A model generated the notes under the pieces. The model worked only from the letters and a program-made list of their open reading frames with translations, was not told the DNA's origin and made no database searches. The translations under genes and the position numbers were made by a program. Below, in pieces: positions 1 to 8,563 of a DNA stretch of 33,403 nt (position 1 is its first letter; every line of letters starts with the position of its first letter). Source of the DNA: Eubacterium sp. GTDB taxonomy: Bacteria; Bacillota; Clostridia; Lachnospirales; Lachnospiraceae. Location: positions 1-33,403 of the forward strand of contig JAILQM010000053.1 in assembly GCA_024698965.1 (NCBI GenBank), written 5' to 3'.

Positions 1-441
1 GTACACCAGGTACTTACCGACGGGCTTTGCCTTGCGGTCTCAACAGAAAATGAGCTTTCAGAAAAAGATACTTTGAGCATCGAGGAACTCTCCAATGTGC
101 CGATTGTTTGTCTTTCAAAAAACGAGCATCCGGCTACTCACAGATTCACAGAAAATCTTTTCTCAAATCACAATTCGACAATGAATGTGACAAGATACGT
201 TCCCAACATTGACACAGCACTGTTTTTCGCATCTTTAAACATGGGAGCATTCATAATTCCGGCTCATCTTACTCATATGGTATCAAATTCGGATATGAAA
301 ATTCTTCCGATATCGGATGCAGACAGCAGCATAAAGCTCAATATCATTTGGAGAAAGGATAACATGAATCCTGTAACTCCGATATTCTGTGATGCTTTTG
401 AAAGCTTCGGTAAAGACCACGGAGAGAATGAATTCCATTAA
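1..441 (+). CDS. LysR-type regulator, C-terminal part (5' truncated by window edge)
   Basis: The frame is open from base 1 to a TAA ending at 441, giving about 146 residues with no start. An internal TTG at 73 is not the real start, because coding similarity continues upstream of it. The segment reads like the second half of a LysR substrate-binding domain: it has alternating short strands and helices, a hinge-like stretch around PNIDTALFFASLNMGAFIIP, and a C-terminal strand of the type KLNIIWRKD that is typical near the end of these regulators. The DNA-binding HTH would lie left of the window. The gene converges on the sensor-kinase operon and shares a hairpin terminator with it. Family assignment is by general resemblance only, and the ligand is unknown. 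Confidence 0.6.
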   Translation, partial: VHQVLTDGLCLAVSTENELSEKDTLSIEELSNVPIVCLSKNEHPATHRFTENLFSNHNSTMNVTRYVPNIDTALFFASLNMGAFIIPAHLTHMVSNSDMKILPISDADSSIKLNIIWRKDNMNPVTPIFCDAFESFGKDHGENEFH

Positions 442-449
442 AAATACAA

Positions 450-476
450 GCAGATGTATGATCATCATACATCTGC
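450..476. terminator. Bidirectional rho-independent terminator
   Basis: A perfect 11-bp stem (GCAGATGTATG / CATACATCTGC) encloses a 5-base ATCAT loop. On the plus strand it is followed by TCTATTTTTAT, and on the minus strand by TTGTATTTTT. It lies between the stop of the plus-strand LysR fragment (441) and the stop of the minus-strand hybrid kinase (484), so it can end both transcripts. Confidence 0.85.
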
Positions 477-483
477 TCTATTT

Positions 484-3240
484 TTATAAGTATTCATATA
501 TTTTCACAAAAAACTCTTTCCATTTTACAGGCTTTGAAATATGCTCATTTACTCCGGCTTCTTTTGAAAGCTTAATATCTTCCTCATAAGCATTCGCAGA
601 AAGAGCTATAATAGGTATTTTTAAAGCGTCTTCCCTGCCCAGTTCTCTTATTTTTCTCGTGGCCTCAAGTCCGTCCATGACAGGCATTCTTATATCCATA
701 ATAATGATATCGAAAAATCCCGGCTCATGATTTTTAAAGAGTTCAAATCCGATTGCACCGTTTTGAGCCCCAATAACCTCAAAGCCTTTGCTTTCGAGCA
801 TCTTAACGGTTATTTCCATATTGATTGCACTATCCTCGCATACAAGTGCCTTTTTGCCCTCAAACGAGATACTTTCGGCATCTATAGTGCGCTTTGCGGA
901 ATTATCCTCTTCAACAGGCCTTCTTGTAACGGTAAATACAAATTTGGTGCCTTCTCCTACCTTGCTGTACACCTCGAGTTTTCCATGCATTGCTTCTACG
1001 AGTTTTTTTACAATTGTAAGACCAAGCCCCGTGCCTTCCTTTTCATAAGCATCTGCTTCCTCACGCGAAAACGGGTCAAACATCCTTTCCATAAACTCTT
1101 TACTCATACCGCATCCGTGATCTTCTACAACCGACAATACATCATAGTATCCGTCCGCTCTTTTAGTGCAGTCGACTGTCCAAAGCACAGCGCTTCCGGG
1201 CTTTGAGAATTTAATCGCATTGCTTATAAGATTTACGTAGATTTGCTCAACTCTCATCTCATCAACAACAATATTAATGTTTTCTATATTGGTAAATCTT
1301 GTAACAAGCTTTACGTTGGCATTTTCGGCAATCGGCGTAATAAGTGTGATAATATAAGATGTAATTTTCTCTACACTCGTCGGTTTTTCTATAATCTTTA
1401 AGGTTCCGGCTTCGATTGAGCTGACATCTAAAACGTCATTTATAAGTCCCAAAAGATAGTTACTTGAGTTTTCCATCTTATCTATATAGTCTTTCATCTT
1501 GCCGGAAAGCTCGTTTTCCTCTCTCGCTATCTGAGTCAAACCTAAAATACCGTTCATAGGCGTTCTTAAATCATGGGTAACCCTTGATAAAAATTCACTC
1601 TTTGCCGCGTTTGCTTTTTCAGCTCTTACCTTTTGCTTGTGAATGGATTTTATGGATAAAAGAAGTATTAAAAGTCCAACTACAAGAGCAAAAATCACCG
1701 CAATCAAAAGTGTTGATACAAGAGGATGAGTATAAATAATGCCAACAAGCGAAATCCCGCTTTTATAATAATTAAAATCGCTCTCTGTAATTATTGCCTC
1801 TATTTCCGATGTCGTAATACTCCTTATTGCCTTATTTATCGCAGAAACAGCAGCCGGATCGGTATCATCGTTTACCGCAAAGCAATACATGGCCTTATTG
1901 TCTGTTACAAGTACGCTTAAATTGTTATATCTGTAATCCTTAAGATAATACTCTGACTGGAAACTGTCCAAAAATGTCATATCGGCCTTGCCGCTGTTTA
2001 CCGCCTTTACACACTCCTCCGCATTTTCATAATAATCTATCTGATCTTCGCTGTACTCTTTTAACAGGAAATGCGTCGTATAATAAGCGTTTTTTACAGC
2101 CGCAATTCTATCAGATGAATTGCCTTCATAGGTATTTTTATTAATTATTCTGTGATACTGAAATGTAAGAAACGGAAGTGTAATTACAGTGTTTTTCTCC
2201 CTGGCCCACATATAATCGTATTCAAATCCGATCATAAAATCCGCTCCGGAATCGCTTTTCCAGTTTATTACCTCATCTCTCGTATCTCCGTAACAAATCT
2301 CATACTCAACACCGAGCTTTTGAGATATGAGGTCTATTATTTCCACCCAGTTTCCGGCATATTTTCCGTTTTTATCTTCAAACATGATTTTGTTTGAAGC
2401 ATCAATAAAGACCTTTAGGGAGCCCATTTTTTCAATAGCATCCATCTCTTCGTTGGTTAAAAGAAGTTTATTTATGTAATTTCCTCCAAAATATTCCTGG
2501 AAAAGTTCTTCGGTATAGTAGCTTTCGGTTTCAATAATAGACTTCATGCCGCTGTTTAAAATATCCACAAGACCTTCTCTTTTCTTGCTTACGGCAATAT
2601 TTTCAACGCATTCTTCTATCTGGCAGAGAATAACTTCATCATCCTCAAGTTTTCTCATCTGGTTTTCAATAGTATAATCTATCTCACCGTTATGGAGCGC
2701 CTCATCCATCTGAGAAAGCGTATCGAACTCAACAATATCGGCTGTAATATTATTTTCATCCAAATACTCTTTAGCCTCTTTAATTGTTTGTACGCCTTTA
2801 AGCATACCGATCCTGCTGCCGTTTAAAGATGAAAGGCTCGCATACTCATCCACTTTGCTTTCAAGAGTTGCAACTATGGTATATGAGGTACACATAGGAT
2901 ATGAAGTATATTCAAAATACTCCGTTCTTTCCGCAGAATATTCTATAGCGAGCATAATATCTATCTCGCCCGTCTTAAGCTCCTCTATAAGCTCGGAAAA
3001 CTTACCTTCCACATATTCAAACTCAAGTCCTGTGTATCTGGAAATTTCATTAAGATAGTCGTAGGAAAATCCATACGGATTTCCGTTTTCATCAATCTCC
3101 TGACAGCCCGTAACCTCAAACCATCCAACCTTTACAACCTCATGATTTTCGAGGTTATTGACCTCAGTTGCATATGCCATTTCCCCAAACGGCATAACCC
3201 CCAATAAAAACGCCAGTAAAAATGCAACAAACCTTTTCAA
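484..3240 (-). CDS. BvgS-like hybrid sensor histidine kinase with two PBP-like domains
   Basis: 918 residues. Domains in order: signal peptide or N-terminal anchor (1-24); two tandem extracellular SBP_bac_3-type ligand-binding domains (about 35-255 and 270-495); one membrane segment (about 505-530); a HisKA dimerisation domain with SRVTHDLRTPMNG (phospho-acceptor His556); a HATPase domain with N-box around Asn674 and G-boxes DHGCGM and GTGLGL; and a receiver domain (about 796-918) with Asp849 in IMDIRMP, Ser881 and Lys903. All residues expected for autophosphorylation and phosphotransfer are present. There is no HPt or DNA-binding output, so the signal must pass to another protein. The architecture resembles BvgS/EvgS, whose binding domains sense small molecules; the ligand here is unknown. 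GGAGGG lies 8 bases upstream of the ATG, and the gene follows the LytS-like kinase by only 15 bases, so they are probably co-transcribed. Confidence 0.9.
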   Translation of the reverse strand: MKRFVAFLLAFLLGVMPFGEMAYATEVNNLENHEVVKVGWFEVTGCQEIDENGNPYGFSYDYLNEISRYTGLEFEYVEGKFSELIEELKTGEIDIMLAIEYSAERTEYFEYTSYPMCTSYTIVATLESKVDEYASLSSLNGSRIGMLKGVQTIKEAKEYLDENNITADIVEFDTLSQMDEALHNGEIDYTIENQMRKLEDDEVILCQIEECVENIAVSKKREGLVDILNSGMKSIIETESYYTEELFQEYFGGNYINKLLLTNEEMDAIEKMGSLKVFIDASNKIMFEDKNGKYAGNWVEIIDLISQKLGVEYEICYGDTRDEVINWKSDSGADFMIGFEYDYMWAREKNTVITLPFLTFQYHRIINKNTYEGNSSDRIAAVKNAYYTTHFLLKEYSEDQIDYYENAEECVKAVNSGKADMTFLDSFQSEYYLKDYRYNNLSVLVTDNKAMYCFAVNDDTDPAAVSAINKAIRSITTSEIEAIITESDFNYYKSGISLVGIIYTHPLVSTLLIAVIFALVVGLLILLLSIKSIHKQKVRAEKANAAKSEFLSRVTHDLRTPMNGILGLTQIAREENELSGKMKDYIDKMENSSNYLLGLINDVLDVSSIEAGTLKIIEKPTSVEKITSYIITLITPIAENANVKLVTRFTNIENINIVVDEMRVEQIYVNLISNAIKFSKPGSAVLWTVDCTKRADGYYDVLSVVEDHGCGMSKEFMERMFDPFSREEADAYEKEGTGLGLTIVKKLVEAMHGKLEVYSKVGEGTKFVFTVTRRPVEEDNSAKRTIDAESISFEGKKALVCEDSAINMEITVKMLESKGFEVIGAQNGAIGFELFKNHEPGFFDIIIMDIRMPVMDGLEATRKIRELGREDALKIPIIALSANAYEEDIKLSKEAGVNEHISKPVKWKEFFVKIYEYL

Positions 3241-3255
3241 AAACTAACCCTCCGA

Positions 3256-5058
3256 TTAAATCAAAACATCCGGCAAAAATATTGTAGCCTTTGTACCCTC
3301 TCCCAAAACAGACTCGACAGTAAGAGTCCCTCCGCACTGAGCTTTAAGTCTGTTTCTGACATTCGTTGTGCCGACATGGAATCTGTGAGTATAAGAATCA
3401 TCGTTTAAAAGCTGGCTTTCATCAAAGCCTACCCCATCATCTTCCACACAAATATAGACTCCGGACGTCTCTTTCCATGAATGTATAATTACAGTTCCGA
3501 CACCCGGTTTTTTGGCAACTCCGTATCTTATGGCATTTTCCACAAGCGGCTGAACGGATAATGCCGGAATAAAGAAATTATCAAATTCCGTTTTATATAT
3601 TACCTTTAAATCATCCTCATAGCGAAGCTGCTGTAAATACACATAGTTTTTAACATAATCAAGCTCATTCTCATACGAAACAAGATCTGATGAAGTAATG
3701 GAATTCATATTACCGCGTAAAAACTTTGCAAAATGCCCCAGTGCTTCATAAGCCTTATCCGGATCTTCTTTACAAAGCATCTGAACCGATGCTATTGCAT
3801 TATTCATAAAATGAGGCTGAATCTGAGACAGCATCATAGCAATCTTATTCTGCTTAAGTTCGTTTTCAAGCTTTTCGGCCGCTCTCGCCCTCTGCATTCC
3901 GATATAAGAGTCTTTTATTATATGCACGAACTGCAAAACTCCAAAACATAAAAATCCCGCTATAAAGAAATACATTATAAACATATTTGTGATGGCATAT
4001 ACCACCATCTCAAGTATTATAAAACTTGTCAATAGCAGAGTTGCCACAATTGTAATTATGCTTCTGTGAATTTTCCCGGTCTTTGTTTCGAGTATAAAAA
4101 GTATAAGCTCTATTATCAAAATAACAAAAAGTACCGGGAATACTCTTCCCATAGCGTCCGCTCTTCCGGCGTCTCCGAAAATCTGGAATCCGTAAGATAT
4201 TATTATTATAAGTCCGGTTGCACATAAAACGGCTTTGGCAAGCCATTTAAACCTCTCCTGGATTATATATGTTTCCAGATGCATCACAAGGAAAAAGAAT
4301 ATAAATGTCAGATTAACAAAATCTATCACACCTATAACATAAGGATTATCATAAACAAAGTTGATATATTTGTAATCTATAAATATACCGATTCCGCCTG
4401 TTACAAGCAGCGCCGCACTTGTAACCGCCTCCTTTGGCACATATATATGCATAAGAAGAAGCGAAGCTTCTGTGACAAGCATAGAAATGCCTATAAGAAA
4501 AAGAATAACAGCGATAAGCATCTGCAGAAGATTATCGTTTACCTGCACCACAGACATGTCATATGCGCTGCCGCAGTATATATTATCAAGAAACTCACTG
4601 TAAGCGCCCGAATACGCATCTTTATCCTGAGCATTTATTTTAATGATTATATCATCATCCGAAGAAAGGGATCCAACCTTTACTATATCCCACATTATGG
4701 TTTCGCAGGTTTTGTCAGAGCTGCTGTAAAAAAGCTCGCCGTTTTTGTATATCGAAACACTTATCCTGTATAAATAAATAATAAATTCCTCGCCCTGATC
4801 GATATTCCCGTCAAAATGTCCTTCAAGTACTACGCTGCTGTATTTTCTTGCATCTACTTCGTCTTCAGATGAGAGACAAAGATTTGTATCGTTTCCGATT
4901 TTTATGTAATTACCTTCAAAAGTTATTTTGTCAATATCAAGGCTATTGGGAATAGTTTTTTTGGAATAATGATTAAACATAACCGCTATAAAAACTATAA
5001 CGGATATGAACACCAAAACGCAAATCCACTTTGTTAAACTTATGGGTTTTTTATTCAT
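3256..5058 (-). CDS. LytS-like membrane sensor histidine kinase (7TMR-DISM type)
   Basis: 600 residues from the ATG at 5058, chosen because GGGAGAGG sits just upstream. The frame also runs back to a TTG at 5082, but its only purine-rich stretch abuts the start codon, so that start is less likely. Order: one N-terminal membrane helix (about 10-30), an extracytoplasmic domain of about 140 residues, a block of six or seven hydrophobic helices (about 180-385), a short coiled stretch, then a His_kinase domain of the LytS/YehU class with QIQPHFMNNA (phospho-acceptor His416), and a HATPase domain with QPLVENAIRYG (Asn508) and DDGVGF. Known LytS-class kinases pair with LytTR-type regulators; none is visible here. 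It is the first gene of a two-kinase operon. A possible -10 (TATAAA near 5089-5094) precedes it, but I see no convincing -35. Confidence 0.88.
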   Translation of the reverse strand: MNKKPISLTKWICVLVFISVIVFIAVMFNHYSKKTIPNSLDIDKITFEGNYIKIGNDTNLCLSSEDEVDARKYSSVVLEGHFDGNIDQGEEFIIYLYRISVSIYKNGELFYSSSDKTCETIMWDIVKVGSLSSDDDIIIKINAQDKDAYSGAYSEFLDNIYCGSAYDMSVVQVNDNLLQMLIAVILFLIGISMLVTEASLLLMHIYVPKEAVTSAALLVTGGIGIFIDYKYINFVYDNPYVIGVIDFVNLTFIFFFLVMHLETYIIQERFKWLAKAVLCATGLIIIISYGFQIFGDAGRADAMGRVFPVLFVILIIELILFILETKTGKIHRSIITIVATLLLTSFIILEMVVYAITNMFIMYFFIAGFLCFGVLQFVHIIKDSYIGMQRARAAEKLENELKQNKIAMMLSQIQPHFMNNAIASVQMLCKEDPDKAYEALGHFAKFLRGNMNSITSSDLVSYENELDYVKNYVYLQQLRYEDDLKVIYKTEFDNFFIPALSVQPLVENAIRYGVAKKPGVGTVIIHSWKETSGVYICVEDDGVGFDESQLLNDDSYTHRFHVGTTNVRNRLKAQCGGTLTVESVLGEGTKATIFLPDVLI

Positions 5059-5152
5059 ATTCCTCTCCCATTTAATTATCAATCCTCTTTTATACTACTC
5101 CCTAATCGGCTTTATTACAATAAAAATCTGTGTAGCATTTATTTAAATACGT

Positions 5153-5188
5153 AAAAAAGGCATATGCACCAAAAAGTACATATGCCTT
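5153..5188 (-). terminator. Rho-independent terminator of the dehydrogenase gene
   Basis: Stem AAGGCATATG (5157-5166) pairs with CATATGCCTT (5179-5188), with a little extra pairing inside the loop. Read on the minus strand it is followed by TTTTTT (complement of 5153-5158). It ends the thiolase/dehydrogenase transcript before the kinase operon promoter region. Confidence 0.8.
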
Positions 5189-5205
5189 AATTATCTTAAC
5201 CTAAA

Positions 5206-6159
5206 TTAGAATTTTCCGTGAAGCTTTAAGATTTCGATGAGCATCTTATCTCTGTATTTTGAAATAGAAGCATTATCATGTCCGATTTCGTCAGAGAAGT
5301 TCTTCATCATCTCATCTACCTGCTCCTGAGCAATCTTGCCGTAATCAGCCGGAATTGTATCCCAAGCAGCGATATCTGCACAAAGGTTGTATCCGCCACC
5401 AAGCATGTCGATCATTCCTGAGATACCGTCTTTGTTACCGAGCTGCATGATCATGTTGTGACCGAAGATAGCCCATCTGATACCAGGTCCGAATGTAAGA
5501 GCCTTATCTACGTCTTCTACAGAGCAAACGCCGCGCTTTACAAGGTCAATAGCCTCTCTGAATACTGCAAGCTGAAGTCTGTTGCAGATATATCCCGGGC
5601 AATCCTTGTGAAGAACTACAGCCTCTTTACCGATTGACTGGTAGAACTCTTTAGCAAGTTCAACAACCTTTGGATCTGTCTTTTCTGTCTTTGTAATCTC
5701 TACAAGCGGAATAAGATGTGGTGGGTTGTATGGATGTCCACCTACGCATCTTTCAGGATGTACAGCATTTGCTGTAATCTCGCCAAGCGGAAGTCCTGAA
5801 GCAGATGTAGCAAAAATTGCGTCTGCAGGTGCGAACTCTTCAATCTTAGCAAGGTTATCCTGCTTGATGTTAAGTCTTTCAGGACCTGACTCCTGAATAA
5901 ACTGTGCATCCTTAACTGCCTCTTCCATACTTGTTGTGTATGAAATGTTTGCAAGTACTGCATTCTTATCCTTAATAGCTCCGTTCTCTACAAGGAAATC
6001 AATGTTAGTCTCGATAGTCTTCTTGTCTGCTGCGATGCAGTCATCATTAATGTCAAAAAGTGTAACCTTAAGGCCCTTCATTGCGAAAAGAACAGCCCAT
6101 GAACCACCGATTACACCGCCACCGATTCCGGCAACTTTCTTAATGTCGTTAAGTGTCAT
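5206..6159 (-). CDS. 3-hydroxyacyl-CoA dehydrogenase family protein, lambda-crystallin / carnitine dehydrogenase subgroup
   Basis: 317 residues, the usual length of the family. An N-terminal Rossmann fold has GGGVIG (13-18) and an acidic Asp36 after the second strand, suggesting NAD. The catalytic set of the superfamily aligns by spacing: Ser121, His142 in GGHPYNPPHLIPLVE, Glu154 twelve residues later, and Asn193 in GYICNRLQ. The GHPYNPP and GPGIRWA motifs are those of lambda-crystallin, L-gulonate 3-dehydrogenase and carnitine dehydrogenase. 3-Hydroxybutyryl-CoA dehydrogenase normally shows HFFNPV instead. The substrate may therefore be a free 3-hydroxy acid and not a CoA ester; this is inference. 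It lies 99 bases downstream of the thiolase, with a hairpin between them and no good promoter of its own, so it is probably read from the thiolase promoter. Start is supported by AGGAGA. Confidence 0.85.
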   Translation of the reverse strand: MTLNDIKKVAGIGGGVIGGSWAVLFAMKGLKVTLFDINDDCIAADKKTIETNIDFLVENGAIKDKNAVLANISYTTSMEEAVKDAQFIQESGPERLNIKQDNLAKIEEFAPADAIFATSASGLPLGEITANAVHPERCVGGHPYNPPHLIPLVEITKTEKTDPKVVELAKEFYQSIGKEAVVLHKDCPGYICNRLQLAVFREAIDLVKRGVCSVEDVDKALTFGPGIRWAIFGHNMIMQLGNKDGISGMIDMLGGGYNLCADIAAWDTIPADYGKIAQEQVDEMMKNFSDEIGHDNASISKYRDKMLIEILKLHGKF

Positions 6160-6197
6160 TTTTGTATTCTCCTTTTTTATTTAATAATCCCAAAAAC

Positions 6198-6236
6198 AAA
6201 ATGAGAAAGGATATACTATGATATCCTTCTCATTTT
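6198..6236 (-). terminator. Intergenic hairpin between thiolase and dehydrogenase (leaky terminator or processing site)
   Basis: AAAATGAGAAAGGATAT (6198-6214) pairs with ATATCCTTCTCATTTT (6221-6236) with one bulged base and a 6-base loop. On the minus strand it is followed by TGTTTTTGGG. The downstream gene has no convincing promoter in the remaining 38 bases, so partial termination that lowers downstream expression is more likely than a full stop. Confidence 0.6.
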
Positions 6237-6258
6237 AAGTTTTTAAAATTTTTAATTT

Positions 6259-7428
6259 TTAGTTGAGGCGCTCAAATACACCTGCGGCACCCATACCGCC
6301 ACCGATACACATTGTTACAAGACCGTACTTCTTGTCGTGATCTCTAAGCCAGTCAAGGCACTTGCATGTAAGGAAGATACCTGTAGCTCCCATTGGATGT
6401 CCAAGAGCCATAGCGCTTCCGTAAGGGTTTGTAATGTCCATATTAAATCCAAGGTCTCTGATACAAGCGATAGCCTGTGAAGCGAAAGCTTCGTTAAGCT
6501 CGATCTCTTCGATCTGATCAAGAGTCATGCCTGCTCTCTCAAGAGCCTTCGGTACAGCCTTGATTGGTCCAAGACCCATGTACTTAGGATCTACACCGGC
6601 AACACCGAATCCAAGCATCTTAGCGATTGGCTTGATTCCGAGTTCGTTAGCCTTATCCATTGTCATGATTACGCAGAATGCTGCTGCATCAGATGTCTGT
6701 GAAGATGTAGCTGCTGTTACAAGTCCGCCTTCTTCTTCAGGAACGAAACATGTCTTCATGCCTGCCATCTTCTCCATTGTTGTATTTAAGATACCACCGT
6801 CTGTATCTACAACTTCTTCTTCACCTGCCGGGTTGATAACCTTTACAGGAATGATTGAAGGAGCAAGTTTTCCCTCATCACGAGCCTTAGCAGCAAGTGT
6901 GTGTGAACGAAGAGCCATCTCTTCCATTTCTTTTCTTGTAATGTTGTATCTCTTAGCAACGTTCTCTGCTGTAAGACCCATTCCCATGTAAGCAGATCCC
7001 TCATCGTTTTCTGCAAGCCAGTCATCCTGTAACTCTCTTGGGTATGGTCCGTAGCACATTGACATAGACTCAACACCACCGGCGATAACAACGTCAGCCT
7101 CGCCTACTTTAATTTCATTTATAGCTGTATTCATAGCCTGAAGGCCTGAAGAACAGAATCTGTTGATTGTCTGTGCGCAAACTCCTTCAGGAAGCTCTGC
7201 TCTCTGAGCAACAAGCTTACCCATGTTCTGTGAACACTGGTTAACGTGTGAAGCACATCCTAATACTAAGTCTTCAATATCATTTTTATCAAGCTGTGGT
7301 ACCTGATCAAGTACACCTCTGAGTACCTGATTACAAATCTCAACCGGGTGAGTTGTTGCGAAAGGTCCTTTTTTTGATCTCTGAACTGCTGATCTTCCGA
7401 TAGCAACGATTACTGGAGTTCTATCCAT
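6259..7428 (-). CDS. Acetyl-CoA acyltransferase (FadA-like thiolase)
   Basis: 389 residues, typical thiolase length. Catalytic residues are all present: nucleophile Cys92 in NRFCSSGLQAM, NEAF at 312-315, His344 in MALGHPMGATG and Cys374 in CIGGGMGA. The GGG..VFER ending and the NPYGSAMALGHP segment are closer to FadA-type 3-ketoacyl-CoA thiolases than to short biosynthetic acetoacetyl-CoA thiolases; one glycine of the usual NGGAIA motif is Ser. The enzyme would cleave a 3-ketoacyl-CoA with CoA to release acetyl-CoA, or run in reverse. It is the first gene of a minus-strand unit with the hydroxyacyl dehydrogenase, divergent from a LysR gene, which suggests local control by that regulator. Chain-length preference cannot be read from the sequence. 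GAAGGA precedes the ATG. Confidence 0.92.
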   Translation of the reverse strand: MDRTPVIVAIGRSAVQRSKKGPFATTHPVEICNQVLRGVLDQVPQLDKNDIEDLVLGCASHVNQCSQNMGKLVAQRAELPEGVCAQTINRFCSSGLQAMNTAINEIKVGEADVVIAGGVESMSMCYGPYPRELQDDWLAENDEGSAYMGMGLTAENVAKRYNITRKEMEEMALRSHTLAAKARDEGKLAPSIIPVKVINPAGEEEVVDTDGGILNTTMEKMAGMKTCFVPEEEGGLVTAATSSQTSDAAAFCVIMTMDKANELGIKPIAKMLGFGVAGVDPKYMGLGPIKAVPKALERAGMTLDQIEEIELNEAFASQAIACIRDLGFNMDITNPYGSAMALGHPMGATGIFLTCKCLDWLRDHDKKYGLVTMCIGGGMGAAGVFERLN

Positions 7429-7508
7429 CTTCTTTGTCCTTCTTTCTTATTTTTTATTTTTATTAGCTAAAACGAGTTTACCATCTATCGCAATAAATTG
7501 TATCTCGT

Positions 7509-7528
7509 TTTGTACATTAAGCTACAAA
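7509..7528. promoter_or_regulatory. Candidate LysR operator (TTTGTA-N8-TACAAA dyad)
   Basis: A perfect 6+6 inverted repeat, TTTGTA (7509-7514) and TACAAA (7523-7528), lies in the 201-bp divergent region and overlaps the predicted start point of the thiolase transcript (about 7526). An overlapping TGTAC/GTACA repeat (7511-7515, 7529-7533) and a wider pair, AAAACGAG (7469-7476) and CTCGTTTT (7504-7511), add symmetry. LysR-type regulators usually bind such AT-rich dyads between divergent promoters. Binding is inferred. Confidence 0.45.
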
Positions 7529-7532
7529 GTAC

Positions 7533-7561
7533 ATTATAATTAAATCCTTCACAGATTGCAA
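7533..7561 (-). promoter_or_regulatory. SigA-type promoter of the thiolase unit
   Basis: On the minus strand, TTGCAA (7561-7556), a 17-base spacer and a perfect TATAAT (7538-7533). The transcript would start near 7526, about 98 bases before the thiolase ATG. Confidence 0.65.
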
Positions 7562-7568
7562 GTATCAT

Positions 7569-7597
7569 TTGATATATGAAATAAAATAAGGTAAAAT
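7569..7597 (+). promoter_or_regulatory. SigA-type promoter of the LysR gene
   Basis: TTGATA (7569-7574), 17-base spacer, TAAAAT (7592-7597). The start would be near 7604, leaving a short leader that contains the ribosome binding site CCGGAGGG (7615-7622). It lies back to back with the thiolase promoter. Confidence 0.6.
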
Positions 7598-7629
7598 CAT
7601 TATTAGATTATTATCCGGAGGGATTTTTT

Positions 7630-8514
7630 ATGGATTTCAGACAACTGGAAGTGTTTTGTGCAGTAGTGGAATGGAACAGTTTTTCAATGGCCGCGGTACA
7701 TCTTAACGTATCACAGCCGACTATTAGCAATCACCTTACAAACCTCGAGTCTTTTCTCGGAACAAAGCTGATTGCAAGAACAACCAAGACTCTCTCCCTC
7801 ACAGATCAGGGACGTGAGTTTTATCACTATGCCAAACAGCTCCTTCGTCTCAGAGACAAGACTCTCGGCGAATTTCTCTATATGAATAACAAAAAGCTGC
7901 TTTTAGGCGTTTCATCCGTACCGGGTGTATTTCTTATGCCTGAATATGTAGCCAAGTTCAAATCCATTCATCCGGATATCGTATTTGACATTACACAGTC
8001 CGACAGCCGCAGAATTATATCCAAAATCGAAGACGGTATTTTGGATATGGGTATTGTGGGCTCAAAAATGTCAACAGACGAGCTTATCACTCTTCCTATT
8101 TATAAGGATGAAATGATGATTGCCGCTCCGAATACGGAAAAATACCGCGAATTTAAGGAAACAAACGCCCCTGTTAAGGAGATTTTAAAATCCCCTTATA
8201 TAGTAAGAGAAGACGGCTCAGCCACACGTACGGATACAGAAAGCTATATGCACTCCGTAGGTCTCGATCCGTCAAACCTTAATATCGTAGCTCACATGGA
8301 TAACCTTTCCGCTATCCTGAGTTCTATCGAAAACGGACTCGGCATCTCCATTCTTTCGGATCTTGTGACCAAAAAATCCGTAGAACGCGGCTCAATGCTT
8401 ACGTTCCCGCTCACAAAATCCGGCACTTTCAGACAGTACTATCTGATTTACCGCAAGGAAAAGGAAGAGATTTCTCCATACAGAGAATTCATAGAATTCA
8501 TTCGAAACTTATAA
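7630..8514 (+). CDS. LysR family transcriptional regulator
   Basis: 294 residues, standard LysR length. The N-terminal winged HTH (1-60) has the typical signature FCAVVEWNSFSMAA..LNVSQPTISNHLTNLE followed by TKTLSLTDQG. The substrate-binding domain (about 90-294) includes LLLGVSSVPGVFLMPEYV and a ligand-pocket loop with EDGSATRTDTE. CysB/CysL-like regulators share that loop, so the inducer may be a small anion or carboxylate, but this is weak. It is divergent from the thiolase/dehydrogenase unit, and the dyad between them suggests that it controls that unit and itself. It lies 49 bases upstream of a TtcA-like gene in the same orientation. ATG at 7630 is set by CCGGAGGG. Confidence 0.93.
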   Translation: MDFRQLEVFCAVVEWNSFSMAAVHLNVSQPTISNHLTNLESFLGTKLIARTTKTLSLTDQGREFYHYAKQLLRLRDKTLGEFLYMNNKKLLLGVSSVPGVFLMPEYVAKFKSIHPDIVFDITQSDSRRIISKIEDGILDMGIVGSKMSTDELITLPIYKDEMMIAAPNTEKYREFKETNAPVKEILKSPYIVREDGSATRTDTESYMHSVGLDPSNLNIVAHMDNLSAILSSIENGLGISILSDLVTKKSVERGSMLTFPLTKSGTFRQYYLIYRKEKEEISPYREFIEFIRNL

Positions 8515-8520
8515 TACATC

Positions 8521-8550
8521 GCCCATCTTCGGGCCGTCACCTTCGGGTGA
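8521..8550 (+). other. Two small hairpins between the LysR and TtcA-like genes
   Basis: GCCC-ATCTTC-GGGC (8521-8534) and TCACC-TTCG-GGTGA (8537-8550), the second with a very stable UUCG tetraloop. Neither is followed by a T run; GAAAGGA and the next ATG come directly after. They look like spacer hairpins that may affect stability or translation, not a terminator. Confidence 0.4.
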
Positions 8551-8563
8551 TTGAAAGGATTAT

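Noticed and set aside
727..1206. 159-codon plus-strand frame inside the hybrid kinase
   Set aside because: Antisense to the kinase and receiver domains; no ribosome binding site and no family features.
4279..4773. 164-codon plus-strand frame inside the LytS-like gene
   Set aside because: It lies antisense to a clear membrane domain and has low-complexity, Lys/Tyr/Ile-rich composition without a start signal.
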